64,000 nt of DNA from Pseudobacteriovorax antillogorgiicola (GCF_900177345.1 NZ_FWZT01000025.1:48776-112775), one strand, 5' to 3'. Positions 36,123 through 45,382 are shown, counted from the first letter of the stretch. Made by a program: numbers and translations. Notes: a model not told the origin generated them from the letters alone.

Positions 36123-36800
36123 TTAGTTTTCTATAGTGGCGTAATGTGATCTCAGCACGACTCCATACTTGTGGCGAAGCGCAGCAAAGCGCTCAGTGTG
36201 TTCTTTTTCTTGCAAGTCCAAAATCAGAGCGCGGGTATCGGCAAGAGTGTTCAAATCTTCTTGTAGCAAATTTTGGGACGAGATGATGATACCAGGTGCA
36301 TCGAGTCGCTGAGCGATCTCACACAAGCCTGGTTCGCAGAGGTCTAGAATAGACTCAAGCCCGTGGTCGAGACCGAATTCTAATAAATACTGAACCCTCG
36401 CCAGATCAGACTGGGAATTAAGTGGTACTGTATAGCTGGCAAAACCCCGCAACCTCGATTCCACAATACTCTCTTCGTCACACTGATGGAGGCGACGCAC
36501 CAAATGAGGGCTTGGCTGTAAACCCATAATGGTTTGAATGCTCAAATCGTATGTCTGATCGATAAGAAAAAATTGAATGGATTGATTTTGAAATGCCGTG
36601 CGGGGTTCGAATGTCTTTGCGGTAGCTTCTACCAAATAACCAAAGAAGATCTCGGAGCTACCTTTGATTTGGGGAACAAGAGCCTGCGGGGCAGGCAGTG
36701 GAGTCTGCTCCAGTAATGATCGAAGTACCTTCAATCTTGCATGTTTTTGCGCCTCATCTTGATTGAGGCTGCCGATAAGATGGTCCCGAAAATCAGTCAC
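36123..36800 (-). CDS. Unknown protein upstream of purM
   Basis: 225 residues, no signal peptide or membrane helix, so probably cytoplasmic. I do not recognise a family. The middle has a run of hydrophobic strands and helices (LVRRLHQCDEESIVESRLRGF, LLEFGLDHGLESILDLCEP) and four Cys. The regular coding frame, position 23 bases before purM and shared direction with purM-pyrB suggest it is first gene of that transcript. A link to nucleotide synthesis is only context. Confidence 0.7.
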   Translation of the reverse strand: MTDFRDHLIGSLNQDEAQKHARLKVLRSLLEQTPLPAPQALVPQIKGSSEIFFGYLVEATAKTFEPRTAFQNQSIQFFLIDQTYDLSIQTIMGLQPSPHLVRRLHQCDEESIVESRLRGFASYTVPLNSQSDLARVQYLLEFGLDHGLESILDLCEPGLCEIAQRLDAPGIIISSQNLLQEDLNTLADTRALILDLQEKEHTERFAALRHKYGVVLRSHYATIEN

Positions 36801-36947
36801 TGGTTCTCACCTGTTTTTCAATTCTGACCCTAGTGTAAGAATTTTATATCAATCATCTCAGGTACTTAATTACCCAACCCTCAATCTTCCACGAAATTTG
36901 TCGATCCTGGCCTTAAGGATCTTGGATATGTGAGAGGGACCAACAAG

Positions 36948-37787
36948 ATGATAGATTTGCTCAAACCACTAAATGTACGACGGAACGCTATCTTAGCTAT
37001 TCTTATTGCCGTCTCTACAAACCACAGTCTGGGAGAGATTGTCTATAAAAATCAGACAAACTCAGCACCGAGTGCACAAGAAAATCAAGCAACACCCCTA
37101 GCACCTCGCGGAAAGATGCCTCATATCATAACCGTCTTGGATATCATTGGCGAAGGCCAGGATCAATACGTGTCATTGGCAAGCCATGGCCATGAAACCC
37201 CTACCAAAGGAGCTGTTCTCGATATCTATCGCAGAAAAGGCACACAAATAATTCATGTTGGCGTAGTTAAAGTTTCAGAGTCGACCAGTGATCACACTGT
37301 AGCTCACGTCGTTCAAAATGGAACACAGGAGTCTCGCATCTTAGAAAAAGACTACCCACTTATCATGATCGGTGACCGAGCCGTTTTACGAGATATCAAG
37401 ATTGCTCGCGTCATTCAGATCACTCCCAATAAGACCCTAAGCTTTTTTGGCTTATTTCAAGACCCCCAGGCCTATCCTCAAACTTTTGAGCTAAGTGCAG
37501 AAGGAAAACGGATTCTTACTGCGGCAGCCCGCGTCTTCCAAGCCTCGAAACTACCGACCTTGTTGGTCGAGGGACACACCAATGCCGAGGGTGCTGCTGA
37601 TGTCAATCAGGTGGAATCATACCAACGGGCTTTAACAGTTCGGCAATTTCTCATCAATGAGCTTGGCTTCGACCCTGATCGGGTGGTTGCAATCGGTATG
37701 GGGGAAATCGAGCCAGTGAGTGAGCCTTACCTGCCAAATCATGTTGAAAATGCGCGGCGTATCGTTTTAAAAGCCAAGGCTTTCTAG
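36948..37787 (+). CDS. OmpA-family envelope protein
   Basis: 279 residues from ATG 36948 (AGAGGGA 8-9 bases upstream). N-terminal hydrophobic signal (about 15-30) then an unrecognised region of about 120 residues. The C-terminal OmpA domain (about 175-279) binds peptidoglycan: VEGHTNAEGAADVNQ, LSxxRA-like YQRALTVRQFL, and NARRIVL hold the diaminopimelate-contacting Asp and Arg positions. It probably ties the outer membrane or a complex to the wall. Confidence 0.86.
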   Translation: MIDLLKPLNVRRNAILAILIAVSTNHSLGEIVYKNQTNSAPSAQENQATPLAPRGKMPHIITVLDIIGEGQDQYVSLASHGHETPTKGAVLDIYRRKGTQIIHVGVVKVSESTSDHTVAHVVQNGTQESRILEKDYPLIMIGDRAVLRDIKIARVIQITPNKTLSFFGLFQDPQAYPQTFELSAEGKRILTAAARVFQASKLPTLLVEGHTNAEGAADVNQVESYQRALTVRQFLINELGFDPDRVVAIGMGEIEPVSEPYLPNHVENARRIVLKAKAF

Positions 37788-37894
37788 CGCCACCCAAGGA
37801 TAAGCACTCGCTAGGAAACTATTGCCGCTGCCACGCCGTCCCTGGAACGATATCATACTAGTGGGGAACTCTATCAATAGACATAGCAGTCGGT

Positions 37895-39664
37895 ATGCTT
37901 TTTCGAATCTTAGCCATTGTCGTTTTGAGCAGCTGGGGGGCTAGCGCCCCAGGACAGCATTTGCTGACTGAACCCAAAGACGACGATTTTTATAGCTACA
38001 AAGACAATTACAATCGCGATACTCCACGGGGAAGCCTAACGGGCTTCTTTCAAGCCTGCGATGAAAGAGATTATGAAACCGCTGCACTTTACTTAGATTT
38101 GAGAGCCATCAAGAAATCTGAGCAAAAAACCAAGGGGCCAATTCTCGCTAAAAAACTGAAGTTCGTCCTCGATCGAGCCCTCGATCTCGATGAAATGCAC
38201 CTCGCCGATGAACCAGAAGGTGTCACAAAAGATGGCCTAGCCAAGAGTCGCGATTTCATTGCCCTGCTAGAGCTTGAAAAAAAGAAGTATCGGATCTACA
38301 TGGATCGCATGTGGGGCCCCAAAGCCAACGTATGGAAGTTCTCAAAAAGCACTGTCAAAATCATTAATCCGCTCTATACCCACTTCGGCCACGGCAAGAT
38401 AGGGGAGTGGCTACCTCCTATCTTTATTGAGTATGAAATCTTTAGCCTTCAGCTCTGGCAGTTGATTGTCATCTTGGCTTTCTTTCCCCTTATTGTCGGC
38501 CTCTCCCGCTTTATAAGTAGACGCATGATTCGCATCATGCCGCATATCGGCAAGGGAATTGCCGAGTTTCCTGAAGAAAAGCAGTTGCTCAGAGAGTTGG
38601 AAGCTCCCGTTCTAATGTTTACAAGCGTCATCCTTTTTACATTGCTTACCTTCAGCCTCAACCTAACGATTGCAGCGCAGAAAACAATCTTAGCTGGCCT
38701 TGCAACATTTCTCGTTATAAGCCTCACTTGGTTCTTTCTGCGCTCGGTAGATCTCTTTTCAGATCTATTCCAAGGCAAGCTGGAGCGTCGCGAGCTGATT
38801 GCTGCTAGTTCTATGGTGCCCTTAGGGAGACGTTTCACAAAAATATTTCTATTTGTCATTACCGCGCTTGCTCTGCTCAGGGTCTATAACATCGATATTA
38901 CCGCCCTCCTAGCAGGTTTAGGAGTTGGGGGTATTGCAGTTGCCCTCGCCGCTCAAAAATCACTAGAAAACCTTTTTTCGGGAGTCGCGTTGATCACGGA
39001 TCAACCCGTTCGCGTCGGTGATTTTTGTCGCTTTGATCAACAGCTCGGACGGGTTGAGGATATCGGTATCCGATCGACTAGAATCCGAACTTTAGAGCGT
39101 TCAGTGATAACCATCCCCAATCGAGAATTTTCTCAAATGAAACTCGAAAATCTGTCCTTAAGGGATAAGATTCAGTTCCAAACTATGATTGGTGTTCGCT
39201 ACGAAACGACCACGGATCAATTGCGCTACATTTTGTCCCAACTTCGGCAACTGCTCCTATCTCACCCTAAAGTCCTTCAGGATCGTAGAATTCGAGTTCG
39301 CTTCATCGGATTTGGCGAGTACTCGCTAAATATCGATGTTTTCTGCCATATCAACACCCGAAAGTGGTATGATTTTTTAGCTATACAAGAAGACTTAATG
39401 CTCCGGATCATGGAGATTGTCGAAGCCTGTGGTACAGGGTTCGCATTCCCATCTCGCACAGTCTATCAAGACTCATCATCGTCTCTGCCACAAGAAAAAG
39501 TGGCTCATGCACAAAACGAGATCGCCCGACTTCGTCAGGATGGAGGCCTACCATTTCCAGATTACACACCTGAACAATACAATGATTTTCGAGCTACCCT
39601 GTCGTATCCTCCGGATGGCTCTATCAGTCGCCCCAAGCAAACTCATACGAAGGACTCTCCATGA
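37895..39664 (+). CDS. Mechanosensitive ion channel, MscS family
   Basis: 589 residues. N-terminal signal/anchor, then a periplasmic segment of about 150 residues, four or so membrane helices (about 190-350) and the MscS core: pore helix GLGVGGIAVALAAQKSLENLFSG-type (near 340-360), then the beta domain (DFCRFDQQLGRVEDIGIRSTRI) and C-terminal cytoplasmic region. Opens under membrane tension to release solutes in osmotic downshock. The extra N-terminal part places it with the longer YnaI/YbdG-like members. The stop overlaps the next gene by four bases. Confidence 0.92.
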   Translation: MLFRILAIVVLSSWGASAPGQHLLTEPKDDDFYSYKDNYNRDTPRGSLTGFFQACDERDYETAALYLDLRAIKKSEQKTKGPILAKKLKFVLDRALDLDEMHLADEPEGVTKDGLAKSRDFIALLELEKKKYRIYMDRMWGPKANVWKFSKSTVKIINPLYTHFGHGKIGEWLPPIFIEYEIFSLQLWQLIVILAFFPLIVGLSRFISRRMIRIMPHIGKGIAEFPEEKQLLRELEAPVLMFTSVILFTLLTFSLNLTIAAQKTILAGLATFLVISLTWFFLRSVDLFSDLFQGKLERRELIAASSMVPLGRRFTKIFLFVITALALLRVYNIDITALLAGLGVGGIAVALAAQKSLENLFSGVALITDQPVRVGDFCRFDQQLGRVEDIGIRSTRIRTLERSVITIPNREFSQMKLENLSLRDKIQFQTMIGVRYETTTDQLRYILSQLRQLLLSHPKVLQDRRIRVRFIGFGEYSLNIDVFCHINTRKWYDFLAIQEDLMLRIMEIVEACGTGFAFPSRTVYQDSSSSLPQEKVAHAQNEIARLRQDGGLPFPDYTPEQYNDFRATLSYPPDGSISRPKQTHTKDSP

Positions 39665-40563
39665 TTAACACCATAACCTTGCTCCTTGGATTCTGGCTCG
39701 GCCTTTTCAGCAGCAGTTGTGCCACAGATACAATCACCCCAAACGTTGCTACTCCAACCTCACCACCTATGGGAACTCCCCTACTTTGGGAGGTTCGTAA
39801 GCCCAGTTACCCCAAGAGCTACCTATTCGGTACGATCCACCTAGGCGTTCACCCAGATGAAGTTCACCCAATCGTTTGGCAAAGGCTAAAACGCACCAAA
39901 CAAGTCGTATTAGAAGCTGATGTATTGAATGCTGACCCTAGTACCATCCGAAACAGTGTGATGCTGCCTCGCGGTAAAAGCATGAGGAAACTTATCGGCA
40001 ATGAGGATTGGCAGAAACTCCTTAAAAAAGTCCCCCACGTCCCACCATCAGCACTCGATCGCATGAACGCCTACGGAATTATAAATACCCTACAGGCCAA
40101 GGCCTTTAAGGGCCAAGTTTCCATGGATATCGAAATCCACAAGTTAGCTACAGAGTCCAAAAAAAATCTAGTATTTTTAGAAACCATCGATTTTCAAATC
40201 AATTTGCTCAAAAAACTTTTCACACCTCAAGTACTGAAAGAATACTTAGAGAACGATATTCAGGATCAGGACACTCTTAAGGAATTTAGTGATATTTACA
40301 AGCAAGGAGATATAGAGAAACTGTACCAGTTAGTTGTCAATCCGCCAGCCAAACATATGAAGATGTCTCCCGACAAAATCAAATTACTCATCGATAAACG
40401 CAATCGTTCCTGGGCTGCTATCTTAGATCCTCTGTTTCGGCGCGATTCAACTTTCGTCGCTGTAGGTGCAGGACACCTGAGTGGAAAACAAGGTCTTTTG
40501 CAGTTGTTAAAAAAGCGAGGCTTTATCCTAAGCCGCTACGATCCCATGCAGCGGCGAATCTAG
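39661..40563 (+). CDS. TraB/GumN-family protein, probable lipoprotein
   Basis: 300 residues. Starts with a signal peptide ending SSSC (Cys about 20), so likely a lipoprotein. The TraB/GumN fold is shown by YLFGTIHLGVHPDEV near residue 55 and the late FVAVGAGHLSGKQGLLQLL, where a GxxH motif pair is thought to bind metal in the family (the eukaryotic member TIKI is a metalloprotease). Translation is coupled to the MscS gene. Confidence 0.87.
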   Translation: MINTITLLLGFWLGLFSSSCATDTITPNVATPTSPPMGTPLLWEVRKPSYPKSYLFGTIHLGVHPDEVHPIVWQRLKRTKQVVLEADVLNADPSTIRNSVMLPRGKSMRKLIGNEDWQKLLKKVPHVPPSALDRMNAYGIINTLQAKAFKGQVSMDIEIHKLATESKKNLVFLETIDFQINLLKKLFTPQVLKEYLENDIQDQDTLKEFSDIYKQGDIEKLYQLVVNPPAKHMKMSPDKIKLLIDKRNRSWAAILDPLFRRDSTFVAVGAGHLSGKQGLLQLLKKRGFILSRYDPMQRRI

Positions 40564-40763
40564 ATGTCCACAAGGACTCAAGTACCATCATGAATACCCG
40601 AAATAATAGTAGGCCTTGTGACAAAAGCATCTTTGTGAACTACAAAAATGCAGTCCAAGACCGTAATATTAAGTAAATTGAGATTTATTAGAGTCTACCT
40701 GATAGGTTCGAAACATACTCAGAATCGGACTTAAAAGACGGCCTTTTACTTCAGGAGCATTTG

Positions 40764-41573
40764 GTGATTTCATTTGAAACCAAAGAACATACAAAAAAAT
40801 TGAATATCTTAGAGATCAAATTGGAAACTATCCAGAAAGAATTGGCTGACCATACGGTGTACCATCGCTTGTTCAATCGACAAAACTTGCGAACATTCAT
40901 GGAATATCATGTGTTTGCCGTTTGGGATTTTATGACGATTCTCAAAGCCCTTCAGATCAAGCTCACTTGCACAACCATTCCATGGAAACCCAGCATGTAC
41001 CCAAAAGAGCTCGTGCGATTTGTGAACGAAATCGTTCTTGATGAGGAATCTGATCTAGATCATAACAATCAGCCATGCGATCACTTCAGCATGTATGTCA
41101 GAGCCATGGACGAGATTCATGCCGACACTAAACCAATTAAGCGTTTTCTCAAAAATTATGACTATGACCTTCTAAAAACACCCCTCAAAGAATTTGTGCA
41201 GTTTAATATCAACATTGCGTCCAACTACCCCATCCACATCGTAGCAGGTGTTTTTTTCTTTGGTCGTGAAAAAATCATCCCAGATATCTTTCGTTCCATT
41301 CTCAACGAAATGAAAACCTCTAGCTCCATCTACGAAGCACCGGCACTTGTCCATTACTTAAAAAGGCATGTGGATCTCGATGAACAAGAGCATGGTCCCA
41401 TAGCACGACGAATGCTACGGATCACCTGCAACGATAGCCCGAAAGCCTACCAGGAAGCTCTTTCATATGGGATTCAAGCTTGCTTGCTTCGCAAGAAGTT
41501 ATTCGACAAGATCTTACATGATATCGATGACTGTGTGGTCACAGAGCCCCTTGCCAAGCTCCGCACCCTATGA
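40764..41573 (+). CDS. DUF3050 family protein
   Basis: 269 residues starting at GTG 40764, which has AGGAG 6 bases upstream (a TTG three bases earlier is too close). Matches the pattern of DUF3050 (PF11251): HTVYHRLFNRQNLRTFMEYHVFAVWDFM near the start and many spaced His, Glu and Asp (HVDLDEQEHGPIARRM), all-helical, resembling the haem-oxygenase/diiron fold. Function is not known; a metal-dependent oxidase has been suggested by fold only. Preceded by about 200 bases without a gene and followed by a terminator. Confidence 0.8.
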   Translation: MISFETKEHTKKLNILEIKLETIQKELADHTVYHRLFNRQNLRTFMEYHVFAVWDFMTILKALQIKLTCTTIPWKPSMYPKELVRFVNEIVLDEESDLDHNNQPCDHFSMYVRAMDEIHADTKPIKRFLKNYDYDLLKTPLKEFVQFNINIASNYPIHIVAGVFFFGREKIIPDIFRSILNEMKTSSSIYEAPALVHYLKRHVDLDEQEHGPIARRMLRITCNDSPKAYQEALSYGIQACLLRKKLFDKILHDIDDCVVTEPLAKLRTL

Positions 41574-41628
41574 CCGGAGCAAACCGGACAAAATATTCAA
41601 AAAGTCCAGTATTTTCAACACGCTCTAT

Positions 41629-41657
41629 GTAAAACCTTTTGGTTTTACCTTTCTTTT
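41629..41657 (+). terminator. Rho-independent terminator after the DUF3050 gene
   Basis: GTAAAACC (41629-41636), loop TTTT, GGTTTTAC (41641-41648), then CTTTCTTTT. Confidence 0.85.
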
Positions 41658-41744
41658 ACCTAGGGGAGATACGATTCCTCGCGTTTTACGGTATTCTTAC
41701 ATTGCCGACCACAAACCAAAGAGATAATTACAGGTTAAATCAAA

Positions 41745-42356
41745 ATGAAGCCAAACAAAACCTATCCAATTAGACGCATGATTGGCCGAAGCGTCTTGAA
41801 ACTTCTTGGCTGGAAAGCCGTTCCTATGCAGCACAACGTCAAGAAAGCAGTGGTTTTGATGGCTCCTCACTCATCCACTTGGGATATCGTCATTGGTCTC
41901 GGTACTCTATTTGCTACCGATCTAAAACTTAATTGGGTTGGTAAAAAAGAGCTGTTTGAAGGCCCCATGGGAAGGTTCTTCAAAGCTTGGGGCGGGGTCT
42001 CATTAGACCGAGAAAAAACTCGTAATTTGGTCGAGGCAGTCACTGAAGAGTTTGCTAACCGTGATGAATTTCTCTATGGCCTTGCTCCTGAAGGCACCCG
42101 TGCCTATACGGACTGCTGGCGCTCTGGCTTTTATCACATTGCTGTCGGAGCCAAGGTTCCCATTGTTTTTTATTACATTGACTTTAAAACCAAGGTCGCA
42201 GGTTGTGGCCCCATCCTATATCCCACAGGGGACATCGAAGCTGACATGAAAGTCATCCAAGACTTCTATCAGGGCATCACACCTCGAAATCCTAAGAACT
42301 GTGGATCCATAGCTTTGAGATCAAGCCCAAACCTTAAGGCACGGGCTTCAGTTTGA
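41745..42356 (+). CDS. Lysophospholipid acyltransferase, PlsC-like
   Basis: 203 residues. PlsC motif I is HSSTWD (HxxxxD, about residues 44-49), motif III is APEGTRAYTDCWRSG, and the substrate pocket motif KVPIVFYYIDFKT follows. No clear membrane helix. Could acylate glycerol phosphates, ornithine or other lipids; the substrate cannot be named. Stands alone, convergent with rtcB. Confidence 0.86.
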   Translation: MKPNKTYPIRRMIGRSVLKLLGWKAVPMQHNVKKAVVLMAPHSSTWDIVIGLGTLFATDLKLNWVGKKELFEGPMGRFFKAWGGVSLDREKTRNLVEAVTEEFANRDEFLYGLAPEGTRAYTDCWRSGFYHIAVGAKVPIVFYYIDFKTKVAGCGPILYPTGDIEADMKVIQDFYQGITPRNPKNCGSIALRSSPNLKARASV

Positions 42357-42363
42357 TGTTTTT

Positions 42364-42385
42364 GCCCATGGCCATAGCCATGGGC
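42364..42385. terminator. Hairpin between acyltransferase gene and rtcB
   Basis: GCCCATGGC (42364-42372), loop CATA, GCCATGGGC (42377-42385). A perfect 9-bp stem between convergent genes, with no T tract on either side. Confidence 0.6.
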
Positions 42386-42427
42386 GTCGGCGATTCATGC
42401 ACCACGAGAGTTGAGTACTGCATAGAG

Positions 42428-43627
42428 TTAACCTTTAACACATAGAACTTGCTTCAAGGTTGCAACAATCTCCACAAGATCTTTCTGTCTCTCCATCACT
42501 TGATCAATGTCCTTATAGGCGCCAGGGATCTCGTCGAGCACCCTACTGTCTTTGCGACACTCCACACCCTGGGTTTGCGCTTTTAAATCTTCTACCGTGA
42601 ACATCTTCTTAGCTTTGGATCGAGACATCAATCGCCCAGCTCCATGGGAGCAACTACAAAAACTCTCGACATTTCCCTTGCCGCGCACGATATAAGACTT
42701 GGCACCCATACTACCTGGGATGATTCCTAATTGATCTTTTTCTGCATTGACGGCTCCTTTTCGGGTCACATACAGCTTCTGATCGAAATGAACCTCTTCT
42801 GCAACGTAGTTGTGATGACAGTGGACTTCTTCAAGAACCTTCAGCTTAATCTTTTTTGCAAAGAGCTTTCTCAAAATTTCTAAAATGCTACGAATCATCT
42901 CCTTGCGATTTTCCAAGGCGAAATCTTGCGCCCACTTCAAGTCATGCCAGTACTGATGAAATTCATCTTGATGATCTAGGAAGTAGGCGAGATCAAGATC
43001 TGGGATCTTAGTCTCCGATAAGCGCAACAAGTCTTTGGCCTTATTCATATGATACTCAGCAATCACCTTACCAATATTGCGAGAGCCGCTATGGAGCATC
43101 AGCCAAACATTGTCGTGCTCATCCAAACACATCTCAATGAAGTGATTGCCGCCACCCAAGCTTCCCAATTGGCTTTGGGCCTTTTTCCAGAGTCTGGTAT
43201 CATCTCGAGCATCACGGTTGAGGTGTAGATTTTTCCATTTCCGCCAACCCTTCCAATTCTCGGCAGTAGCTGTGATCGTCTCGTTGCAATCAGGACCAAG
43301 GGGGATGCGATCCTCAATCCTTTTTCTAAGCAGTGGGAGCTTTTCACTCAGCTGATCCTTATTGATATTGGTTTTCAGAGCAGCCATCCCGCAGCCAATA
43401 TCAACTCCAACCGCTGCTGGAATGACCATCTCTTTTGAGGCAATGACAGAGCCTACAGTCGCCCCTTTTCCCATGTGAACATCCGGCATAGCCGCCACAT
43501 GTTTGAAGACAAATGGTAGTCTTGAAATATTGGTAAGCTGATCCAGAGCCTGACTCTCTACTTCGTGAATAGGAGCCCATAGCTGCACCGGTACGTTTCC
43601 TTTTTCTAATCTATTGTAAATAGGCAC
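42428..43627 (-). CDS. rtcB: RNA ligase RtcB
   Basis: Joins RNA 2',3'-cyclic phosphate (or 3'-phosphate) ends to 5'-OH ends with GTP and manganese; RNA repair. 399 residues from GTG 43627, where GGAGG is 6 bases upstream; the TTG at 43633 abuts that site. Motifs: AAVGVDIGCGMAAL with the metal Asp and Cys, LGGGNHFIEM, MLHSGSRNIG, and CSCSHGAGRLMSR, which contains the GMP-linked His. No rtcA or archease gene is next to it, but a sigma-54-type promoter lies just upstream. Confidence 0.95.
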   Translation of the reverse strand: MPIYNRLEKGNVPVQLWAPIHEVESQALDQLTNISRLPFVFKHVAAMPDVHMGKGATVGSVIASKEMVIPAAVGVDIGCGMAALKTNINKDQLSEKLPLLRKRIEDRIPLGPDCNETITATAENWKGWRKWKNLHLNRDARDDTRLWKKAQSQLGSLGGGNHFIEMCLDEHDNVWLMLHSGSRNIGKVIAEYHMNKAKDLLRLSETKIPDLDLAYFLDHQDEFHQYWHDLKWAQDFALENRKEMIRSILEILRKLFAKKIKLKVLEEVHCHHNYVAEEVHFDQKLYVTRKGAVNAEKDQLGIIPGSMGAKSYIVRGKGNVESFCSCSHGAGRLMSRSKAKKMFTVEDLKAQTQGVECRKDSRVLDEIPGAYKDIDQVMERQKDLVEIVATLKQVLCVKG

Positions 43628-43660
43628 AAGCAACCTCCAAGTTGAACAGGATAGCTACTA

Positions 43661-43676
43661 AGCACTTTCAATGCCA
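43661..43676 (-). promoter_or_regulatory. Sigma-54-type promoter of rtcB
   Basis: On the minus strand TGGCATTGAAAGTGCT: the GG of the -24 element and the GC of the -12 element are at the correct distance (consensus TGGCACG-N4-TTGCW). 11 or 12 of the 12 defined positions are not all matched, but both invariant pairs are. It ends 34 bases before the rtcB start, just upstream of GGAGG. The E. coli rtcBA operon is also sigma-54 dependent. Confidence 0.65.
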
Positions 43677-43926
43677 CCTGTAGGTCATTGAATTTAATGA
43701 ATGTGTTTTGTGGAGTTTGGTCATGATCTGGCCTCGGTGGTCAGAATTTGGAAGTCTTGCTTCCCCTCTGACTTGAATAACCCCTACCTCTTCTTGCAGA
43801 AAAGACAAACAAGACGTCTCTTACATAGATTAAAAAACCAATACTCAGTAAGTGGACAGCAATTGACAAGCCGGAAACGATCGCCTTAGTGTGAGATCAT
43901 CATTGACTTCCCATCAGGAGACTTCC

Positions 43927-44733
43927 ATGCCTAAGGCTGAAAATCCACTAAACGATATGCAAGGTGCAAGGCAATACGACGGTACAGGTGAAGAGAAGCC
44001 TACCGATGCCTACCTTAAATCAGTGCTGCCCCAGTTCAAAAAGGTATTAGAGGCACGTCGGTCCATTCGCGTTTACGATGAACAACCTATTCCCGAAGAC
44101 ATTATGAGAGACTGCCTCAAAGATGCTACCCTAGCTCCCAGCTCTTCGAACCTACAACCGTACCAGATGCAATGGGTGAGAGATCCAGATAAGAAAGCAG
44201 CAATCGCGCAAGCTTGTCTTGGTCAACCTGCAGCGACAACGGCCGGTGAGCTGGTAGTGATCGTTGCACGAGGGGATCTGTGGCAGGAAAACCTGGAAAA
44301 GATCGTTGGCCTCATGACCGATGGCGGCAAAAAAGAACTGCCCAAACCGGTTCATACTTACTATCGGAAGCTCTTGCCTCAGGTGATGAAGACTGACCCG
44401 CTAGGAATCAACAATTTGGTTCGCCGGGGACTCTTCTGGTTCAAGGGATTGAAAGAGCCGATCATCCGCTCACCCGTAAGCAAGGGAGATCACCGAGTTT
44501 GGGCCCACGTTCAATGTGCCCTAGTCGCACAAACTCTGATGTTGTCATTCGCCGCACACGGCTATGACAGTTGCCCCATGGGCGGTATCGACGAAAAACG
44601 GATCAAAAGCACCCTAGACCTCCCCACGGGAGCTGAAGTCACCATGGTGATCTCGGCAGGCAAACGAAAGCCGGAGGGTCTTTACGGTCCACGGATTCGT
44701 TTGGCGGATAGCGACCTTATCAAGGAAGTTTAG
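43927..44733 (+). CDS. Nitroreductase-family flavoprotein
   Basis: 268 residues from ATG 43927, AGGAG 6 bases upstream. FMN-binding start RRSIRVYDEQPIPED (about residues 43-57), LAPSSSNLQPYQMQWV, and late GYDSCPMGGIDEKRI fit the family. Predicted NAD(P)H-dependent reduction of nitro-aromatics, quinones or a natural substrate not known. It has a longer start and a middle insert (about 120-190) compared with NfsB. The stop overlaps the next convergent gene by four bases. Confidence 0.88.
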   Translation: MPKAENPLNDMQGARQYDGTGEEKPTDAYLKSVLPQFKKVLEARRSIRVYDEQPIPEDIMRDCLKDATLAPSSSNLQPYQMQWVRDPDKKAAIAQACLGQPAATTAGELVVIVARGDLWQENLEKIVGLMTDGGKKELPKPVHTYYRKLLPQVMKTDPLGINNLVRRGLFWFKGLKEPIIRSPVSKGDHRVWAHVQCALVAQTLMLSFAAHGYDSCPMGGIDEKRIKSTLDLPTGAEVTMVISAGKRKPEGLYGPRIRLADSDLIKEV

Positions 44734-45053
44734 CGCAGCTTTTGACATCGATAGTCAGTCCGGGACTGGGCCCTCTTTTCACAAACTTTGGAATCGGTAT
44801 AGCACCCCCATAGGACCGACTGCCTTTGGTACAGGCACCATACATCTTTCTTTGGATGAGGATGTTTCTCACTTCGACAAGTGCCAGTTAGGTTGAAGGT
44901 TCGGCAGTGACTCACCGACTCGAAGCATCGTAGCTCACGGGTGCTCTTGCTGATACCACAGTGCTTCAAGCCCTTGATTTGCGATAGAGCTGGCTCAGAC
45001 AAGGTAAGTAGGATTAAGAATCGACAAAAAATAATGGGATGCCTCCTGTGCAT
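44730..45053 (-). CDS. Small secreted Cys-rich protein, start uncertain
   Basis: At most 107 residues. A hydrophobic signal (FLILLTLSEPALS) precedes a mature part of about 83 residues with eight Cys, an even number suited to four disulfides, and a basic surface. No family recognised. The ATG at 45053 lies inside the terminator of the upstream gene, and an AGGAGG sits 6 bases before an in-frame ATT (45037), so the start could be that rare codon. Could be antimicrobial, inhibitor-like or structural; nothing in the sequence decides. Confidence 0.45.
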   Translation of the reverse strand: MHRRHPIIFCRFLILLTLSEPALSQIKGLKHCGISKSTRELRCFESVSHCRTFNLTGTCRSEKHPHPKKDVWCLYQRQSVLWGCYTDSKVCEKRAQSRTDYRCQKLR

Positions 45054-45057
45054 CCCA
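45025..45057 (-). terminator. Terminator of the upstream small gene, with a ribosome site in its loop
   Basis: Minus strand: TGGGATGC (45057-45050), loop ACAGGAG, GCATCCCA (45042-45035), then TTATTTTTT. The 8-bp stem plus U run is a good intrinsic terminator for the gene at 45089-45382. Its loop contains AGGAG and its stem the ATG of the Cys-rich reading frame. Confidence 0.85.
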
Positions 45058-45088
45058 TTTTATCATTTTTTACTGCGCGCTTTTGTTC

Positions 45089-45382
45089 TTACGCTCGTCC
45101 CGCGGGGCGCTTCGTTCCCCTAGAGCTGCTTCGAGCCTTAGGCACCTCAGGAGATCGGCCATCACCTGGCTTTTTAGGCCCCTTGAGGCGCTTCAAGTCC
45201 TTCTCCAAGCCTAAAACTTGCTGGATATATTTGGACTCTTTTCGTTTATCGTCATCATCAGGCTTAATCCCTTCTGCAAGAAGGATTTTCTTAACTTCTT
45301 GCAACTGCTCCAATTGCAGCTTCACTCTATTAAGTTTTTGCAAAAGTTCTTTTTCTGACGATGGGGTTTTAATCTTAGCCAT
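45089..45382 (-). CDS. Small basic coiled-coil protein, unknown
   Basis: 97 residues from ATG, GAGGAG 7 bases upstream. The N-terminal 35 residues (SEKELLQKLNRVKLQLEQLQEVKKILL) look like a coiled coil; the C-terminal half is rich in Lys/Arg/Pro (LKRLKGPKKPGDG ... SSSRGTKRPAGRA) and may bind nucleic acid. No family recognised. It ends in a good terminator, so it is probably a real monocistronic gene. Confidence 0.65.
   Translation of the reverse strand: MAKIKTPSSEKELLQKLNRVKLQLEQLQEVKKILLAEGIKPDDDDKRKESKYIQQVLGLEKDLKRLKGPKKPGDGRSPEVPKARSSSRGTKRPAGRA

Noticed and set aside
43701..43889. 62-residue frame before the nitroreductase
   Set aside because: No ribosome site, no recognisable sequence, and it lies across the nitroreductase upstream region.
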